A stretch of DNA of 64,000 bases. Origin: Candidatus Zixiibacteriota bacterium (GTDB lineage: Bacteria; Zixibacteria; MSB-5A5; GN15; FEB-12). The DNA is taken from NCBI GenBank assembly GCA_019038695.1, contig JAHOYZ010000010.1:186001-250000 (forward strand), read 5' to 3'. The notes under the pieces are model-generated. The model did not search any database and had not been told where the DNA came from. It was given only the letters and a program-made list of their open reading frames with translations. This document shows positions 36,452 through 44,945 of the stretch, piece after piece (the first letter of the stretch is position 1; the number at the start of each line of letters is the position of its first letter). The position numbers were made by a program, and so were the translations under genes.

Positions 36452-38696
36452 CGACGACAGAACCCAGACCCACGTGATCCTAACCAAGGGCACGATGGTG
36501 GCGCACTACCGGATAATCGAGAAGATCGGCGCCGGTGGGATGGGTGAGGTGTATCTGGCTGAAGACACCAAGCTTAAGCGGCAGGTCGCCCTCAAGTTCC
36601 TTCCTCCGCATCTGTGCCAGGATGACGATTGTCGTGAGCGTTTCAAACGTGAGGCACAAGCCGCCGCCAAGCTCAATCATACGAATATAGTACACATATA
36701 CGAAGTGGCGGATTTTCAGGGTCGTCCTTTCTTTGCTATGGAACACATTGAAGGCCAGTCGCTCAAAGACATGATCAAGACCGAAGAGTTGAGCCTGAAG
36801 CGCATCTTTGATCTGTCAATCCAGATTTGCGAAGGGCTTGCTGAGGCGCATGAAAAAGAAGTTGTGCACCGCGACATAAAGCCATCCAATATCGTTCTGG
36901 ATACGAAAGGTCGACCACGCCTGCTTGATTTTGGACTCGCCGTTGTCCGAGGTAAAGACCCCTTGACTCGGCCGGGTTCGACCATTGGCACTGTCCAATA
37001 CATGTCGCCCGAGCAAGCGGAAGGAAAGGAAGTCGACCATCGCAGTGACCTTTTTTCATTTGGTGTCGTTCTTTACGAAATGATAACGGGACATGGTCCT
37101 TTTGAGAGTGACAATGAAGCCGCCACACTGCATGCCATAACTCACATCACACCGCCTCAACTTGCCCGATACCGATCTGATGCAACCGATGCTCTGCAGG
37201 CAATTATAGACAAAGCACTGGAGCGTGATCCGGCCATTCGCTACCAGACCGCGGCTGGTCTAATCAGTGATCTCAAGAGAATTGCTCGAGGTACAAAAGC
37301 CCATGTCGTTGCAACGGCGCCCAAACCATCCATCGCCGTACTTCCTTTTGTGAACCTGAGTGCCGACCCGGAGCAAGAGTATTTCTGCGACGGTATGGCC
37401 GAGGAGATAATCAATGCTTTGACTCATATAGACGATCTCCGGGTAATAGCCCGCACATCCGCGTTTGCCTTCAAGGGAAAACAGGAAGATGTGCGCGAGA
37501 TTGGCCGCAAGCTCGACGTCGAAACCCTGCTTGAGGGCAGTGTACGCAAGGCGGGTAATCGTCTGCGTATCACTACACAATTGGTCAAGGTGGCTGATGG
37601 CTCCCATATCTGGTCCGAGCGGTATGATCGTGAGATGGAGGATGTTTTTGCCATTCAGGATGACATCGCCCAGGCCGTCGTAGATAAGATGAGAGTCAAG
37701 CTAGTAAGAAAATCCGGCGAGCCGGTGGTTCGGAAACATACTGATAACCTTGAGGCTTACAGCCTGTTCCTCAAGGGTCGCCATCACCTGTATCAGTTTA
37801 CGGCAGAAGGCTGGAAGAAAAGTTTGGAATGTCTGAACCGCGCCATTGAGCTTGATCCTGACTATGCTATGCCTTACGTCTGGAAGGCGATTGCGTATCA
37901 GAGCCAGGTCTTCTGGGGAGGGATGGCTCCTGACGAGGCTTTCGCAAACTCAACCGCGGCGATTGAGAAGGCTTTACAGCTTGATGATTCGATCGCCGAT
38001 GCCTACAACTTGCAGGCAGTGACCAGTTTTTCGCATGACTGGGATTGGGATAAGGCTGAGAGGACTTTCAAACGAGCGCTGGAACTTGCGCCAACTGTAG
38101 CTCTGATCCACACCAACTACTCTCTCTTTCTGATGGTCCTGAAGCGTTATGATCAGGCTCTCGAGGAAGCCGACATCGCCCGGAAACTTGATCCGCTTTC
38201 GAGTATGGTCAATACGTGGGCGGCAATCGTACCTCTGTTCGCGGGACAGGTTCAGGATTCCATTGACCAACTGAAGGCAATCATCAAGACAGACCCGGAT
38301 TACTGGCAGCCCAACTATCACATGAGCGTAGCCCTCCGGGAAATCGGCCGGATGGATGAAGCCATTGCATCGGCAAAACGAGCCTTTGAGTTGTCCGGGG
38401 GAGCGCCGATTACTCTCACTCAGATCATCTGTTGCTACTATCTGAATGGAGATGTGATCGAAGCAGAGAAGTCCTATGACGAACTCGTGCAATTGGCCCA
38501 AAAGTTATATGTCCCGCCTATGTTCTTCGCCTGGATAAGCTTCGTCAGGAACGACCTTGAGGAAGGCATCGCCTGGCTGGATAAGGCGGAACAGACTCAT
38601 GACTACTGGCTCTGCTGGGCGGCATCCTCGTCCTTTATTGACCGTGAAGCCGATCCGAGAATCGATGCCCTAATAAAAAGGATCGGGCTGACTTAG
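36441..38696 (+). CDS. Soluble Ser/Thr kinase K4 with TolB-like and TPR domains
   Basis: A 751-residue paralog, last of the array. Leader DDDRTQTHVILTKG, kinase 23-280 with Lys52, HRD 143-145 and DFG 163-165; the activation segment shows SRPGS-like divergence (LTRPGSTIGTVQYMSPEQ). There is no membrane helix. A TolB-like domain starts at about 296 (SIAVLPFVNLSADPEQE), then TPRs (about 430-720) and a C-terminus (WLCWAASSSFIDREADPR) of the same type as K2. The ATG lies 11 bases inside K3 with no clear ribosome site, so translation is probably coupled. A GTAGGG palindrome follows the stop at 38700. Confidence 0.9.
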   Translation: MEPDDDRTQTHVILTKGTMVAHYRIIEKIGAGGMGEVYLAEDTKLKRQVALKFLPPHLCQDDDCRERFKREAQAAAKLNHTNIVHIYEVADFQGRPFFAMEHIEGQSLKDMIKTEELSLKRIFDLSIQICEGLAEAHEKEVVHRDIKPSNIVLDTKGRPRLLDFGLAVVRGKDPLTRPGSTIGTVQYMSPEQAEGKEVDHRSDLFSFGVVLYEMITGHGPFESDNEAATLHAITHITPPQLARYRSDATDALQAIIDKALERDPAIRYQTAAGLISDLKRIARGTKAHVVATAPKPSIAVLPFVNLSADPEQEYFCDGMAEEIINALTHIDDLRVIARTSAFAFKGKQEDVREIGRKLDVETLLEGSVRKAGNRLRITTQLVKVADGSHIWSERYDREMEDVFAIQDDIAQAVVDKMRVKLVRKSGEPVVRKHTDNLEAYSLFLKGRHHLYQFTAEGWKKSLECLNRAIELDPDYAMPYVWKAIAYQSQVFWGGMAPDEAFANSTAAIEKALQLDDSIADAYNLQAVTSFSHDWDWDKAERTFKRALELAPTVALIHTNYSLFLMVLKRYDQALEEADIARKLDPLSSMVNTWAAIVPLFAGQVQDSIDQLKAIIKTDPDYWQPNYHMSVALREIGRMDEAIASAKRAFELSGGAPITLTQIICCYYLNGDVIEAEKSYDELVQLAQKLYVPPMFFAWISFVRNDLEEGIAWLDKAEQTHDYWLCWAASSSFIDREADPRIDALIKRIGLT

Positions 38697-38699
38697 TAA

Positions 38700-38728
38700 G
38701 TAGGGCGAAACCCCCTGGTGGTTCCGCC
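38700..38728 (+). repeat. REP-like palindrome, GTAGGG family copy 2
   Basis: GTAGGGCGAAACC (38700-38712), a seven-base loop and GGTTCCGCC (38720-38728) form a hairpin with one wobble. It matches the element at 2214-2243 read on the other strand. It lies 3 bases beyond the stop of the last kinase. Confidence 0.6.
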
Positions 38729-38873
38729 AGGCATCTGAGGACATACTCCCGAGGCCCGAGAATCTCAAGAATGTTTTTGAAGGATTTGAGCGGATGTTTG
38801 ATAAAGGTGAGTAAATGAGACATTTGATGCCGCATTACAGACTCAATCCTGAACTGGAGCCGAACAAAGCGTT

Positions 38874-39251
38874 ATGAAATTCACCAGAATCTATGCCGAC
38901 GAATACGGGGAGTCACACTTCGAGGATGTTGAGGTCAATTTCGATACGATTGATTTCGCTCCCCCTGCCCCACCATTGGGTGTCTCTCAACCGACCCCGG
39001 CCCAGCGGTACCGTTATCTGAGAGGGCCGGCCGGCTGGGTTGGGGACTGGCATCCCGCGCCGGAGCGCCATCTAATGATATACTTGTCGGGCGAAGTTGA
39101 AGCCGAAACCAGCGATGGAGAAATCCGTCGTTTTGGACCCGGTAGCGTGATCCTATTAGAAGACACTTTCGGCCGGGGGCACCGGAGCCGTGTGCTGGGA
39201 CTGACCGACGTGCTGGTGGCGGTTGTGCAGTTGGACGTTCCCCCGGAATAG
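38874..39251 (+). CDS. Cupin-fold protein
   Basis: A 125-residue single-domain cupin. The core shows WHPAPERHLMIYLSGEVE and then RRFGPGSVILLEDTFGRGH, matching the two cupin motifs with His and acidic metal ligands in place. Such small cupins can be isomerases, dioxygenases or ligand binders; none can be singled out. It is cytoplasmic. The ribosome site is weak (GGAG about 14 bases upstream of the ATG). It follows the kinase array by 177 bases, which hold only the palindrome at 38700; co-transcription is possible but not shown. Confidence 0.8.
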   Translation: MKFTRIYADEYGESHFEDVEVNFDTIDFAPPAPPLGVSQPTPAQRYRYLRGPAGWVGDWHPAPERHLMIYLSGEVEAETSDGEIRRFGPGSVILLEDTFGRGHRSRVLGLTDVLVAVVQLDVPPE

Positions 39252-39340
39252 CAGAACCTCGTTACCTGTTCAAGAAGACAGGCTTACCTGTGGCGGTTTT
39301 TGCCTTGCATCAATCGTAATCGACAGTTTACTTGCCTCGT

Positions 39341-40546
39341 ATGAAACGTGCTCTTCTGATCCTTATTGTTATTATGCTGGCAACCGGTGCTGTGGCCCAG
39401 GAAACGTTCTACTCTATGTTTTCCTACACCCACTATGTCCCCAGCGTGTTAATCAATGACAGGTCCGTGTCGCTTCAAAGTGACCTGTACCCGCAATGGT
39501 ACCACGAACACTCGGCGGTGCGAGACATGCGTTGGGTACGGCAGAACGATAGCGCCATTACTGCCTTCTGGGAGATTCAGGGAGACACAATCCTGCATAT
39601 CCTCTGCGAGTTGTCCGGTGTCGAGTGGCAGGAAAGTGACATCGACATTCACCTCGTACGGTATTTTCCGTCAATGGGTTCATCGGAGCCGCTTATCATT
39701 CCCCTCGGCGGAATCATGACCGGCGCATTAATTGAGGCGGTGCCCACCGACCGGCGCCTTAAGCTCAATCTTGTTTACCAACTGGCCAAGCGCATTCTGG
39801 CCCAGACGGTTCAGCCCCGTTTCAATGTTACCATGGGTATTGCCGGCCATCCCCTTATGCGGCCCGGTCCTTACCGGCGGGACAACCTGGCCCTGCTATT
39901 GGCTCTGGCCACCTGCGAGAATGTACTGGGCATGGATTCGACCTTTGATGCCTTCCAGTCTAACTGGTGGCAACGCCAGGCTCCGGGTCGGGAGATTCTC
40001 AAACGCCATTTCCTGCAGCAATGGATTCTTACCCCCGAACAGACACTGGCTGACTGGATTACACAGGAGCCGTACGGTTCACATTTGGTTGCCCTGACCC
40101 GACCGCCGAGACTACCCCAACGAACAACAGCAGAACCACCGAAGCACTTCGTCGAAGGCCTGCCGCTCAAGGGTCTCCTTGGTTTTTCGGTAAGCATAGA
40201 CAGTCAGGGATTCCTGGTAGTGGATTCAATGGATATTTATCGTCTTGGCTATGCCTGTGGGCTGCGGTCCGATGACCGTATTCGCACGGTTGATGCGGTT
40301 CGTGTGCGAAGCCATAAGACACTGGTCGAAAAGATATTCGAGACTTACTCCAACGGCGGTGCGACGCTTAGGGTAGTCCGCGATGACCAGACAATTTCAG
40401 TCATCATTCAGCCTATGCTCCTGCCGTGGTTGGAGGATGATGAGGAATACTATGACGATGAGTACTTCATGGACGACTACCCGATCGATCCAGACTCATT
40501 GCCTGTGACGACTGATTCTGTATCTTCCGACTACTTCGACGATTGA
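39341..40546 (+). CDS. Exported PDZ-domain protein, function unknown
   Basis: A 401-residue exported protein: signal peptide MKRALLILIVIMLATGAVAQ with cleavage after AVAQ, a region of unknown fold (20-270), and one PDZ domain (about 275-375, GFSVSIDSQGFLVVDSM, LGYACGLRSDDRI). A strongly acidic C-terminal tail follows (DDEEYYDDEYF). There is no serine protease triad in the remainder, so it is not a DegP-type protease. It probably binds peptides or partner proteins in the periplasm. I chose ATG 39341; a TTG three codons earlier is also open. No clear ribosome site. Confidence 0.75.
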   Translation: MKRALLILIVIMLATGAVAQETFYSMFSYTHYVPSVLINDRSVSLQSDLYPQWYHEHSAVRDMRWVRQNDSAITAFWEIQGDTILHILCELSGVEWQESDIDIHLVRYFPSMGSSEPLIIPLGGIMTGALIEAVPTDRRLKLNLVYQLAKRILAQTVQPRFNVTMGIAGHPLMRPGPYRRDNLALLLALATCENVLGMDSTFDAFQSNWWQRQAPGREILKRHFLQQWILTPEQTLADWITQEPYGSHLVALTRPPRLPQRTTAEPPKHFVEGLPLKGLLGFSVSIDSQGFLVVDSMDIYRLGYACGLRSDDRIRTVDAVRVRSHKTLVEKIFETYSNGGATLRVVRDDQTISVIIQPMLLPWLEDDEEYYDDEYFMDDYPIDPDSLPVTTDSVSSDYFDD

Positions 40547-40699
40547 TTCGGGGTGTAGACCGATAATCCCACGCCCGCAGATAGACCATCCATCCCATAC
40601 CGAAACCTATAGCGTTTTCAAAACCTGTTAGTTATAATTCCGCCCAAATAAGCAAATTATCCGCCTTCTCAGGCGGCGAATTTATCGGAGTGATACAAG

Positions 40700-41233
40700 A
40701 TGAAAGAACTGGTTGTCAACCTCCTGCCCGAGGTTAAAGAAATCAAGGATCAGAACCTGCGGGACAAAGTAATCGCCTGCTGGACAGACGCCATTGAGTT
40801 TCGTGGCTGGTCCGAAGAATTGCTGCGCAGCATGCCGTTTACGCTGTTGGCAGAAAATGTAGAGATTACATTCATTGACCATGTCCGGGCTGTGTGCCGT
40901 ATGTGTATGGCTTGTGACGATGTTTTAATCAATGTCCACGAAGATCGCCGCACTAAAGTGAACCGTGATTATCTCATAGCCGGAGCATTGGTCGCCGATG
41001 TCGGCAAACTGATGGAGTTCGAGATCGTTGACGGCAAGCCGGTCAAATCCGACTATGGCAAACATATCCGTCATCCGTTCAGTGGTGTCGGACTGGCTTT
41101 TAAGCACGATATGCCCTCGGAAGTAATGCACGTCATCGCGACTCACTCAAAAGAAGGAGCCGGCGAGAAACGTCTACCGGAGAGCATCATTTTCCACCAC
41201 TGTGATTTCATTGATTTTGATTTGGTAAAGTAG
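40700..41233 (+). CDS. HD-superfamily protein with modified metal site
   Basis: A 177-residue HD-domain protein. H61 (FIDHVRAVC), D100 (LVADVGK), H125 (IRHPFSG), H149 (ATHSKEG), and H166-H167 with D169 line up with the HD-domain ligands, but the His of the HD doublet is Ala99, which may weaken metal binding. HD proteins are typically phosphohydrolases of nucleotides or related substrates; none can be named here. GGAG precedes the ATG by about 9 bases. It is followed by an unrelated gene and then by homoaconitase, all on the plus strand, suggesting it originally headed that metabolic unit. Confidence 0.75.
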   Translation: MKELVVNLLPEVKEIKDQNLRDKVIACWTDAIEFRGWSEELLRSMPFTLLAENVEITFIDHVRAVCRMCMACDDVLINVHEDRRTKVNRDYLIAGALVADVGKLMEFEIVDGKPVKSDYGKHIRHPFSGVGLAFKHDMPSEVMHVIATHSKEGAGEKRLPESIIFHHCDFIDFDLVK

Positions 41234-41243
41234 GGGAACTGAT

Positions 41244-41909
41244 ATGAGTGAGGGTATAGAGGGACTTGTTCCAACCAATGATGACAGCTCAAAGGTCATT
41301 GAGTTGCTTTCCTTGATTTCTAGCGCCGTACCTTACCTTGGTGGACCGCTAAGTAACATCCTTTCGGGTCAGTTGGTCAAAAGGCGATTCGAGCGCGTAG
41401 ACGGATGTCTCCGGAACTTGGCAACTCGGCTAGATAGGCACCAATCCGATGTGACTGAGAATTACGTTAAAACGGAAGAGTTCGATGAACTGCTTGAACA
41501 AACGCTTAGGCGGGTTTCCGAAGAGCGAAACGAAGAGAAGAGGAAACTGTATCAGTCGTTCTTGTATCACGACATTTCTTTACCTCAGGGGCAATATGAT
41601 GATAAGATGAAGATGCTTAGGCTAATTGAGCAGGTGAGCCCCCGTGGCATCATGCTGCTCAAGGCATTGAATTATCCACCTGATCCCAATCCACCCGGGT
41701 GGGGTGGATCACCCGGTGACACTCTGAGAAGGCGTCTTGACTCCGGTATCCACCAATACATTCCCGAACTCTTAGCAGAGTTGAATCGACTTGGAATGGC
41801 GAGGGCAGGCGGACTGAACACGATGATGACATCAGGCGGCGCGGAAGAGTTGCATAACTGGATACAGCCTCTCGGGACCGAACTTCTAAGATTCATCGAA
41901 AGCCCATAG
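41244..41909 (+). CDS. Hypothetical protein, 221 aa (probable accessory gene)
   Basis: I do not recognise this protein. It has a hydrophobic, Gly/Pro-rich stretch near residues 24-45 (AVPYLGGPLSNILSG), a charged helical centre rich in Arg and Glu (about 50-105, coiled-coil-like), and a C-terminal region resembling a winged-helix-like tail. AGGGGA precedes the ATG. It sits 10 bases after the HD gene and 56 before homoaconitase, and is unrelated in character to both, so it looks like an insertion in a metabolic cluster. A defence or stress role is possible but unsupported by a motif. Confidence 0.6.
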   Translation: MSEGIEGLVPTNDDSSKVIELLSLISSAVPYLGGPLSNILSGQLVKRRFERVDGCLRNLATRLDRHQSDVTENYVKTEEFDELLEQTLRRVSEERNEEKRKLYQSFLYHDISLPQGQYDDKMKMLRLIEQVSPRGIMLLKALNYPPDPNPPGWGGSPGDTLRRRLDSGIHQYIPELLAELNRLGMARAGGLNTMMTSGGAEELHNWIQPLGTELLRFIESP

Positions 41910-41965
41910 CTGCGACGGACTAGCCGATATGTTCGAAGAGTGCACCAAACATACGAGACACACTT

Positions 41966-43939
41966 ATGACACAAAACCTGGTTGAAAAAATCACCCAGCG
42001 CTTCGCCCTTGATCTGCCTGAGGGGTACATTGTCCGGGCGGGAGACTATGTTTCCATTCGTCCGGCCCATATCCTTACCCACGACAACACCGGCGCAGTT
42101 ATGCCGAAATTCAAAGCTATTGGTGCGACAAAGATAGCCAATCCGCGCCAACCAGTCTACGCGCTGGATCACAACGTTCAGGATACGAGCGAAGCCAACC
42201 TGGCCAAGTATGTCCGGATCGAAGCCTTCGCCAAGGAAATGGACGTCGATTTCTACCCGGCCGGACGAGGTATCGGCCATCAGATTATGTGCGAGGAGGG
42301 TTACGCCTTTCCGGGCACAATGGTGGTCGCATCCGACTCCCATGCCAACATGTATGGCGGGCTGGGTTGTCTGGGTACACCGGTTGTACGCACCGATGCC
42401 GCCGCTATCTGGGCAACCAGTCGAACCTGGTGGCAGGTGCCGCCGGTAGCTCGATGCACCCTGACGGGCAAACTCAAACCGGGCGTGACGGGCAAAGATG
42501 TGATCATTACGTTGTGCGGTTTGTTCAACAATAACGAAGTACTCAACCATGCCGTCGAGTTCGCCGGACAAGGAGTGTCTTCTCTATCTGTTGACGAGCG
42601 ACTGGCTATTGCGAATATGACCACCGAATGGGGCGCGTTGGTGGGGTTGTTCCCGATAGATGGCATAGCCATTGATTGGTTGAAGCGTCGTATAGATGTA
42701 GTGGCGCGGCGCGGTTTGGCGGGAGTGCCATCCGATGTCGATGGTGGTGGAACCACCCATCCTCGTTTGAACAGGCAGCGTCTGAGCCAACTACAGGGCG
42801 AGAACCTCGCTGCAGATGAAAGCGCTGTGTACGCCCGAGTGGTCACGCTTGATTTGTCTACGGTTACACCTCACGTGGCAGGACCGGACAACGTCAAGAC
42901 GATGTCCTCGGTGGCTGAGATGGCCAAGCAGAAAATGACAATCCACAAAGCGTATCTGGTTTCGTGTGTAAACAGTCGCCGCAATGATATTGCCGAAGCT
43001 GCCAGAGTCGTGAAAGGCAAGAAGGTGGCCGATGGAGTTGAGTTCTATGTGGCTGCTGCATCCAATGAAGTACAGGCCGACGCTGAAGCTGACGGGTCAT
43101 GGAATGATCTTTTGGAAGCGGGCGCTATTCCTCTCGCACCGGGGTGCGGACCTTGTATAGGATTGGGTGTTGGTCTCCTGGGCGAAGACGAAGTCGGCAT
43201 TTCAGCCACAAATCGCAATTTCAAAGGCCGAATGGGCGCACCAAGCGCCAAAGCATTTCTGGCCTCACCCGCTGTAGTGGCGGCGTCAGCTGTCGCCGGG
43301 TTTATAACCGGACCAACCGAGTTTGAACAGGTCGAAGCGATTCGCTCCTATAAAGAGAACGCGCCTGTAGAAACAAGTGATGATGTCACCGTTTCAATCG
43401 TCGATGGCTTCGCTGAGAGAATAACCGGACGTATCATCTTCTGCCATCAGGATAATCTCAACACTGATGGTATCTATCCCGGCAAGTATACTTACATCGA
43501 TGATTTCACGCCCGAACAGCAGGCCGGGGTCGTGATGGAAAACTACGATCCTGAGTTTACGAAGCTGGTAGATAAAGGTGATATCGTAGTTGGCGGGTTT
43601 ACATTTGGATCGGGTTCCTCACGCGAACAGGCCGCGACGGCGTTCAAGTATCGCGGTATCAGCATGGTGATTGCCGGATCGTTTTCCCAGACCTATAAGC
43701 GCAACGCGATCAACAATGGTTTCCTGGTGATTGAATGTCCGGAACTGGTAAACGAACTTCGTTCGACCTATGGAACCGACAAGCTGACAGTGGTCACTGA
43801 GTTGACCATGACAGTAGATTTCGCTAAGGCAAAGATAACAGTTGGAGACAAAGTGTATAAGATAGCTCCGTTGGGGGCAGCGGCTCAGGAATTGGTCGTC
43901 ACGGATGGTTTGGAGAATTGGGTGAAGGCGAGGTTGTAG
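41966..43939 (+). CDS. Homoaconitase-like aconitase-family hydratase (fused large and small domains)
   Basis: A 657-residue aconitase-superfamily enzyme with both LeuC-like and LeuD-like (swivel) domains in one chain. [4Fe-4S] ligands are Cys near 334 (SCVNSR) and the CGPC pair near 394-397. DFYPAGRGIGHQIM, NMYGGLGCLGTPVVRTDAA and IANMTTEWGALVGLFPIDG strongly resemble fungal Lys4 homoaconitase; the swivel domain has FTFGSGSSREQAATAFKYRG. Lys4 hydrates homoaconitate to homoisocitrate in the 2-aminoadipate route, but this bacterial enzyme may act on citrate, methylcitrate or another 2-hydroxyacid. Its partner downstream is a PrpD-family protein, separated by an inserted HEPN-like gene. Confidence 0.82.
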   Translation: MTQNLVEKITQRFALDLPEGYIVRAGDYVSIRPAHILTHDNTGAVMPKFKAIGATKIANPRQPVYALDHNVQDTSEANLAKYVRIEAFAKEMDVDFYPAGRGIGHQIMCEEGYAFPGTMVVASDSHANMYGGLGCLGTPVVRTDAAAIWATSRTWWQVPPVARCTLTGKLKPGVTGKDVIITLCGLFNNNEVLNHAVEFAGQGVSSLSVDERLAIANMTTEWGALVGLFPIDGIAIDWLKRRIDVVARRGLAGVPSDVDGGGTTHPRLNRQRLSQLQGENLAADESAVYARVVTLDLSTVTPHVAGPDNVKTMSSVAEMAKQKMTIHKAYLVSCVNSRRNDIAEAARVVKGKKVADGVEFYVAAASNEVQADAEADGSWNDLLEAGAIPLAPGCGPCIGLGVGLLGEDEVGISATNRNFKGRMGAPSAKAFLASPAVVAASAVAGFITGPTEFEQVEAIRSYKENAPVETSDDVTVSIVDGFAERITGRIIFCHQDNLNTDGIYPGKYTYIDDFTPEQQAGVVMENYDPEFTKLVDKGDIVVGGFTFGSGSSREQAATAFKYRGISMVIAGSFSQTYKRNAINNGFLVIECPELVNELRSTYGTDKLTVVTELTMTVDFAKAKITVGDKVYKIAPLGAAAQELVVTDGLENWVKARL

Positions 43940-43970
43940 AAAGAGTTATTAGGAAGGGACAAACAATGTC

Positions 43971-43997
43971 TGTCATTCCTGCGAAAGCAGGAATCTA
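43971..43997. repeat. Short palindromic repeat (ATTCCTGC-GAAA-GCAGGAAT)
   Basis: A perfect 8-bp stem (43975-43982 with 43987-43994) with a GAAA loop, in the context TGTCATTCCTGCGAAAGCAG. This sequence is, from memory, a very common interspersed palindrome in bacterial genomes. It lies just upstream of the HEPN-like gene, inside an otherwise metabolic cluster. Confidence 0.55.
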
Positions 43998-44035
43998 GGG
44001 AGATCGAATGGACATCATACTTTGTGAAGTAGTCT

Positions 44036-44842
44036 ATGGGCAAAGATAAGCCACCTTTTACACCTACTATTGAGGGCTTTAAGTTCTCAGATATTTTTGA
44101 AAATTTCATGGCTCAGGCAGGGATGGCTAGACTATTCCTCACGGTCGTTTCCTCAGGTATCATACACGGGGGGGACCAATACAGGAAGAGTCTGTCAGGC
44201 ACTTTTGAAGAAATGCGACCGGGAGGACCGCTTGCACATCTGCTGGTAGACGCCAAGGAATTCTTTAAGTCTGGTGAAGCCAAGATCTTGCTTGATAAAG
44301 CCGTCGCAGGTGCTATGGAAACATCTCAGCAGGCGACGGCCAGTGCTGCGCTCGTCTACGCTCACTCAGCGTTGGAGGCGCTAGTTGATGCCTTTCTGTC
44401 TCTAGCTTCTGAGGTCGATCAGACGGTCTTCGAGAGGATCATTGCGAAGAAACAAGTGAAGGTGGGCGAGGTGGTTGATAAAGGTATTGATCGTATTCTG
44501 TCTGAATGTACCCGTGATTATGTCTGCAAGCAGAAGAAGGAATCTCTGCGAAAAAAGACAAGTCTGCTGAGTACAATTTGCGCACCAGCACAAGCTGACT
44601 TCAACACGGGAAAGTACAAGTACTCCCAGAATACGATTGATGGCATTGACAGGAAGCGCCATGCAGTGATCCATCAACTCGATTTTTCGATCACCATTAA
44701 GGAGATAGAGACCGACATGGACTACTTCTATTGGCTTGGACTGTACTTCATGATTCTGATGTCCAAGAAGTTTGGCCTTAAGCATATTCCTGGCCGCGAT
44801 GCTCGCGAGCGAGTTGCGAAAGCATATGGTATTGACTACTGA
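44036..44842 (+). CDS. HEPN-like domain protein (probable accessory gene)
   Basis: A 268-residue soluble, helical protein. Near residues 206-213 the sequence RKRHAVIH provides an Rx4H-type motif, the signature of HEPN nucleases, placed at the end of a helix-rich region with an earlier ALVYAHSALEALVDAF helix typical of HEPN folds. HEPN proteins are often RNases in toxin-antitoxin or abortive infection systems; no antitoxin partner is seen beside it. No ribosome site precedes the ATG. It is bracketed by a TGTCATTCCTGC palindrome upstream and a GTAGGGCAGGAGC palindrome downstream. The family assignment rests on this motif only. Confidence 0.55.
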   Translation: MGKDKPPFTPTIEGFKFSDIFENFMAQAGMARLFLTVVSSGIIHGGDQYRKSLSGTFEEMRPGGPLAHLLVDAKEFFKSGEAKILLDKAVAGAMETSQQATASAALVYAHSALEALVDAFLSLASEVDQTVFERIIAKKQVKVGEVVDKGIDRILSECTRDYVCKQKKESLRKKTSLLSTICAPAQADFNTGKYKYSQNTIDGIDRKRHAVIHQLDFSITIKEIETDMDYFYWLGLYFMILMSKKFGLKHIPGRDARERVAKAYGIDY

Positions 44843-44852
44843 TAAAGGACTC

Positions 44853-44885
44853 GTAGGGCAGGAGCCCTTAGTGCTCCTGCCCTAC
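44853..44885. repeat. REP-like palindrome GTAGGGCAGGAGC, perfect copy
   Basis: A perfect 13-bp inverted repeat (44853-44865 with 44873-44885) with a 7-base loop. A decayed copy lies at 2259-2285. It begins 10 bases past the HEPN-like stop codon. Confidence 0.72.
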
Positions 44886-44945
44886 AGGAGTGACATATAG
44901 AGAGAATACGATAACACAAATAGCAAAACACATAAGGCGAAACCA

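Noticed and set aside
41672-42571. 299-codon open frame on the minus strand
   Set aside because: It overlaps the clear homoaconitase gene and the end of the upstream gene; no recognisable motif.
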